Positions 60,880 through 64,000 of a stretch of 64,000 nucleotides of DNA are shown here, in pieces. Both the position numbers and the translations under genes were made by a program. Below the pieces are notes generated by a model. The model was given only the letters and a program-made list of their open reading frames with translations, had not been told where the DNA came from and made no database searches. Positions within the stretch are counted from its first letter, which is position 1. Each line of letters opens with the position of its first letter. Source of the stretch: 2-12-FULL-35-15 sp036386835 (GTDB lineage Bacteria > Bacteroidota > Bacteroidia > 2-12-FULL-35-15); the NCBI GenBank assembly GCA_036386835.1, contig DASVUX010000011.1, positions 558,001-622,000 on the forward strand, given 5' to 3'.

Positions 60880-61631
60880 AGCTTCTTCAGGGCATTTAAC
60901 TTTCTCAGCTTGGCATATTTGCTGAAAGTGGATGATGCCATGATCTTGCAGACAGTAAAGCCTGCATTTCCATCGAGGATCCCGAGTTTAAAAATATAGC
61001 AGCTGATGAACTTTACAGCAGGGCTGAAGATCATCTTTAAAAATGATGCATTCTTTCCTTTAGCAAAAAGGCTCTCTGCGGATAGAGTAGAAAATTTATC
61101 ACTTTGCCTGTAATGCTCTTCAATTGTGTAATAGCTGTAATGAAGACAATCGCCTTTCAGATGCACCGGAATCCCTTCACGGATGACGAGCTTCTCATGG
61201 ATGGTTCCTTCCCATTGCGCAGTGCGCCTGTCGAACATCCTCACTTTAGTATCGGGGTACCAGCCGCAGTGTTTGATGAATCTCCCGCAATAATTGGTCA
61301 GCCTGTTGAATTTGAAAGAGAGTTGAACAGTTTGTTCCTTTGCTTTTAAGATAGAAGTTTTAAGCTCAGCGGAAAGCGCCTCATCCGCATCGAGTGAAAG
61401 GATCCAGTTATATTTAGCCTGGGAATTTGCGTAATTTTTAGTAGCGGAATATCCTTCCCAGTTCCTCCGGATAAAGTTTACACCATACGTCCTGCAGATT
61501 GTTTCAGTCTGGTCCGTGGAGAAAGAATCAACAACCACAATATCATCCGCAATTCCCTGAACTGATGCAAGACAGCGGGCGATATTCTTCTCCTCGTTGT
61601 ATGTTATAATGACTACGGAAAGCTGCGGCAT
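60876..61631 (-). CDS. Family 2 glycosyltransferase, WaaE/KdtX-like
   Basis: A 251-residue glycosyltransferase resembling the lipopolysaccharide core beta-glucosyltransferases. It has LSVVIITYNEEKNIARCLAS, DDIVVVDSFSTDQT, ILSLDADEALSAEL (DxD) and WEGTIHEKLV, typical of that group. ATG start. Transcribed toward the other glycosyltransferase gene and divergent from meaB. Confidence 0.9.
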   Translation of the reverse strand: MPQLSVVIITYNEEKNIARCLASVQGIADDIVVVDSFSTDQTETICRTYGVNFIRRNWEGYSATKNYANSQAKYNWILSLDADEALSAELKTSILKAKEQTVQLSFKFNRLTNYCGRFIKHCGWYPDTKVRMFDRRTAQWEGTIHEKLVIREGIPVHLKGDCLHYSYYTIEEHYRQSDKFSTLSAESLFAKGKNASFLKMIFSPAVKFISCYIFKLGILDGNAGFTVCKIMASSTFSKYAKLRKLNALKKL

Positions 61632-61681
61632 CTATGGTTATGGAATTGTCCTTTCCCGCAAAAGTACTAAAATTATCTTGC

Positions 61682-61689
61682 TATATTTG
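61682..61689 (+). promoter_or_regulatory. -7 promoter element of meaB
   Basis: TATATTTG, 6 bases before the ATG at 61696. Confidence 0.45.
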
Positions 61690-61695
61690 CCAGTG

Positions 61696-62598
61696 ATGTC
61701 AGCAATAAAAACCCTTATAGAGCAAGTGTCGGCAGGTGACAAAAAAGCGCTTGCAAGAAGCATTACTATCGTGGAGAATGAACTGGAGGGTTATGAAGAA
61801 TTCCTCACCGCCATGCAGGTTAATCCTTCTATCCAGGTGATCGGGGTTACCGGCCCTCCCGGTGCGGGAAAAAGCACGCTGATTAATTCCATCATCAGGA
61901 ATCTTACTGAAAATGGCAAACGTGTCGGGGTAATTGCAATTGATCCGACCTCACCGTTTAATTTCGGCTCGCTGCTTGGCGACCGCCTCAGGATGGCAGA
62001 ACATTTCAACAACGAAAAAGTATTTATCAGGTCTCTTGCAACACGCGGTTCTTTAGGAGGCTTATCTGCTAAAACGATAGAGATAGTTGACGTAATGCGC
62101 GCATTTCCGTTTGACCATATTATTGTGGAAACGGTAGGGGTCGGGCAAAGTGAAGTTGAGATCGTTGGTCTTGCAGACACTACAGTTCTTGTTCTCGTCC
62201 CCGAATCAGGCGATGATGTGCAGGCAATAAAATCCGGGGTGATGGAAATTGCAGATATTTTTGTTGTGAATAAAAGTGACAGAGATGGTGCCGCCACTTT
62301 TGTCAGGAATATAATACAGCTCATTCATTCCAAGCCTCTTAGTGAATGGAATATCCCCGTTATAAAAGCCATTGCGACCAAAAATGAAGGAACTGCAGAG
62401 CTGCTCTCAGCAATTGATCAGCATTCAGTTCTGGGGGTTAATAATAAACGTTCCTACCTGCTGGCGGAAAAGGCGTATCGCCTGATCCAGAACAAGCGGA
62501 TGAAAAATATTTCGAAACAGGAATTGAAAAAGAGCATTGATGCTGCGATAGGAAAAGCGGATTTTAACCTTTACAGGTTTGTAGCGGGGAATTTGTAG
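61696..62598 (+). CDS. meaB: Methylmalonyl-CoA mutase-associated GTPase
   Basis: G3E-type GTPase that protects and loads methylmalonyl-CoA mutase with its cobalamin cofactor. Motifs: Walker A GPPGAGKST, AIDPTSPFNFGSLLGDRLRM, VETVGVGQSEVEI (switch region) and NKSD for guanine recognition. 300 residues. The ATG at 61696 (MSAIKTLIEQ) is chosen because the longer frame overlaps the divergent glycosyltransferase. The mutase genes are not in this window. Confidence 0.95.
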   Translation: MSAIKTLIEQVSAGDKKALARSITIVENELEGYEEFLTAMQVNPSIQVIGVTGPPGAGKSTLINSIIRNLTENGKRVGVIAIDPTSPFNFGSLLGDRLRMAEHFNNEKVFIRSLATRGSLGGLSAKTIEIVDVMRAFPFDHIIVETVGVGQSEVEIVGLADTTVLVLVPESGDDVQAIKSGVMEIADIFVVNKSDRDGAATFVRNIIQLIHSKPLSEWNIPVIKAIATKNEGTAELLSAIDQHSVLGVNNKRSYLLAEKAYRLIQNKRMKNISKQELKKSIDAAIGKADFNLYRFVAGNL

Positions 62599-62610
62599 TT
62601 AAACTTGCTC

Positions 62611-62760
62611 ATCGTCATGCCGTGCCACGACACGGCATCTCTACGCAATTAAGGGCGAGCAGATCCCTCTCTTTCGAATTCTAATACTGTCTTTTGGAAA
62701 TTATATTAACCGGGTGAGCATAGAGAGATTCCGTGTCGGAGCACGGAATGACAGTCATCG
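62611..62760. repeat. Pair of inverted REP-like palindromes
   Basis: Two short palindromes, ATGCCGTG-CCACGA-CACGGCAT (62617-62638) and ATTCCGTG-TCGGAG-CACGGAAT (62728-62749), are inverted relative to each other and flanked by AGAGA and ATGAC-type ends. The stems differ at paired positions (G-C against T-A), which keeps the hairpins intact. They lie between convergent meaB and the racemase, and may also act as terminators. Confidence 0.75.
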
Positions 62761-62782
62761 CGGACTGGAAAGAAGTAATAGC

Positions 62783-64000
62783 TTATTCCTGGTAATACAC
62801 CCTCTTAACCCTTCTTGATACATTAGTGAGTACTTCATACGGGATGGTTCCGACATCTTTAGCAACTTCAGCGATCGGGTAGGCTTCACCGAACACGATC
62901 ACTTCATCTTCCTCATTTGCATTTATATCCGTAATATCGATCATGCACATGTCCATGCATACATTCCCTACGATCGGGGCGGGCTTTCCTTTTATGAACA
63001 TCTTTCCTTTGCCGTTACTGAGCTTCCGGCTTAACCCGTCAGCATAACCGATAGGAACAGTTGCAATCCTGGTGTCACGGCTCAGTACACCTTTCCGGCT
63101 GTAACCAATGGTTTCGTTTGCGGGAATATTTTTGATCTGTGAGATGCTCGTTTTTAAAGTGCTGACATTTTGCAGGTGCGCCTGTTCTGCAGCGTTCACC
63201 CCAATGCCGTACAACCCGATGCCGAGACGTACCATATCAAACTGCGCATCAGGAAAACGGGTGATCCCTGCAGAATTCAGGATGTGTTTCAGAACGGGAT
63301 AGTCAATGTGGGATTGGATTTGTCCGCTCATTTCAGTAAACTTTTTTATCTGCTGCCAGGTGAATTCATCGTGCTCGCTTTCATCTGTGGCTACAAGATG
63401 GGAGAAAATGGAACTGATCTTTAATTGCTTGTTGTTTTTTATCCTTACAATAAGCTCATTTACATCCTCCGGCTCAAAACCCAGCCTGTGCATTCCAGTG
63501 TCAAGTTTAAGATGGATCGGGATCTGTTTGTTTAAGTTCCTCTCGCTGCGCTTCAATGTTTCTTCAAACATATTTAACACACGGAAGCTGTAGATCTCCG
63601 GTTCAAGGTTATACTGGATCATTGAATCATAGCTCTGTTCCTCCGGGTTCATTACCATCACCGGCAATGTGATCCCTGCCTTCCGTAATTCCACGCCTTC
63701 ATCTGCGTAAGCAACTGCGAGATAATCCACCCGGTGGAATTGCAGTATGTTTGCTATCTCGAAGCTCCCGCTGCCATAGGAGAATGCTTTCACCATCGCC
63801 ATTATTTTTGTGTCCGGCTTTACCCTGGAGCGGAAATAATTCAGGTTATGAATGATCGCATTGAGATTAATTTCCAGTACCGTTTCATGCGCTTTCTGCT
63901 GGATAACCTTACTGATCGCTTCAAAGCCAAAAGCCCGGGCCCCTTTCAGAAGGATGGTCTCATCACGGAAAAATGAGTTGTTGTAATCCTGTAAGAATTC
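62783..64000 (-). CDS. Bifunctional MurF/alanine racemase, 3' part
   Basis: The frame is open to the right edge of the window, so the 5' part is missing. The first 45 visible residues match the end of MurF (UDP-MurNAc-tripeptide D-Ala-D-Ala ligase), for example FRDETILLKGARAFGFEAI and QQKAHETVLEINLNAI, and run without a stop into a complete alanine racemase. Racemase marks are MVKAFSYGSG with the PLP Lys, HLKLDTGMHRLGF, MVRLGIGLYGIG and IGYSRKG with the catalytic Tyr, and GNVCMDMCMIDITD. This fusion supplies and uses D-Ala for peptidoglycan and is known in Bacteroidota. Confidence 0.93.
   Translation of the reverse strand, partial: EFLQDYNNSFFRDETILLKGARAFGFEAISKVIQQKAHETVLEINLNAIIHNLNYFRSRVKPDTKIMAMVKAFSYGSGSFEIANILQFHRVDYLAVAYADEGVELRKAGITLPVMVMNPEEQSYDSMIQYNLEPEIYSFRVLNMFEETLKRSERNLNKQIPIHLKLDTGMHRLGFEPEDVNELIVRIKNNKQLKISSIFSHLVATDESEHDEFTWQQIKKFTEMSGQIQSHIDYPVLKHILNSAGITRFPDAQFDMVRLGIGLYGIGVNAAEQAHLQNVSTLKTSISQIKNIPANETIGYSRKGVLSRDTRIATVPIGYADGLSRKLSNGKGKMFIKGKPAPIVGNVCMDMCMIDITDINANEEDEVIVFGEAYPIAEVAKDVGTIPYEVLTNVSRRVKRVYYQE

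Noticed and set aside
1..64000. tRNA, rRNA, CRISPR array, prophage or IS element
   Set aside because: None of their marks was found in reading both strands by eye; a tRNAscan and ISfinder search would settle it.

Overview
The window reads as chromosomal DNA of a Bacteroidota bacterium. The sequence evidence is: several secreted proteins ending in type IX secretion (T9SS) sorting domains with a YPNP-type motif; TonB receptors with carboxypeptidase-regulatory N-termini; many families largely confined to this phylum (DUF4421, DUF6089, DUF3098, DUF4271, DUF5777); a MurF-alanine racemase fusion; and repeated promoters of the form TAnnTTTG. Gene orders such as nadK-DUF6089-uppS-bamA-ompH-ompH and ftsX-DUF3098-uppP-truB are, from general knowledge, typical of the phylum. 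No rRNA, tRNA, CRISPR array, phage or insertion sequence was recognised. The genus cannot be named from the sequence.

Layout. 1-4191: 3' end of an RND efflux pump, a small membrane protein, a DUF4421 protein and a tandem repeat block. 4195-12322: dxs, two unknown exported proteins, an M43 metalloprotease carried by T9SS, a short-chain reductase and a cystathionine gamma-synthase/lyase. 11921-15011: a likely copper or heavy-metal set (Cys-rich small protein, TonB receptor, HMA-domain protein). 15205-25421: housekeeping block with a gamma-carbonic anhydrase, murI, two ompH, bamA, uppS, DUF6089, nadK, a CBS protein, pdxJ and a hydrolase. 25482-36056: accessory block on the minus strand with a T9SS endonuclease I, a TonB receptor, a lamin-tail protein, a 39-codon membrane peptide and a 1399-residue T9SS protein. 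36403-48299: DHS-like protein, DAHP synthase/chorismate mutase, leuS, ftsX, uppP, truB, queA and ispD, with one decayed gene. 48292-64000: amidohydrolase, rlmN, polyprenyl synthase, a cytochrome c/YceI/DUF5777 set, hemD, rnpA, yidD, an S41 protease, surface-polysaccharide genes, meaB and the murF-alr fusion.

How the genes fit together. Isoprenoid and envelope functions dominate: dxs and ispD (MEP pathway), a long-chain polyprenyl synthase, uppS and uppP (undecaprenyl carrier), murI and murF-alr (peptidoglycan), bamA/ompH (outer membrane assembly), and an O-antigen ligase with two glycosyltransferases. The minus-strand accessory block may make an extracellular DNA-degrading and uptake set (inference).

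The most unusual signal is a pair of similar 5' leaders (31582-31637 and 36122-36175, minus strand). They lie just downstream of promoters of two neighbouring T9SS transcription units. Conserved unpaired segments and a partly compensatory closing stem suggest a shared cis-acting RNA. Other notable points are an unlisted 39-aa membrane peptide, a frameshifted gene remnant upstream of queA, a leader peptide with hairpin before queA, and insertions in TruB and BamA.
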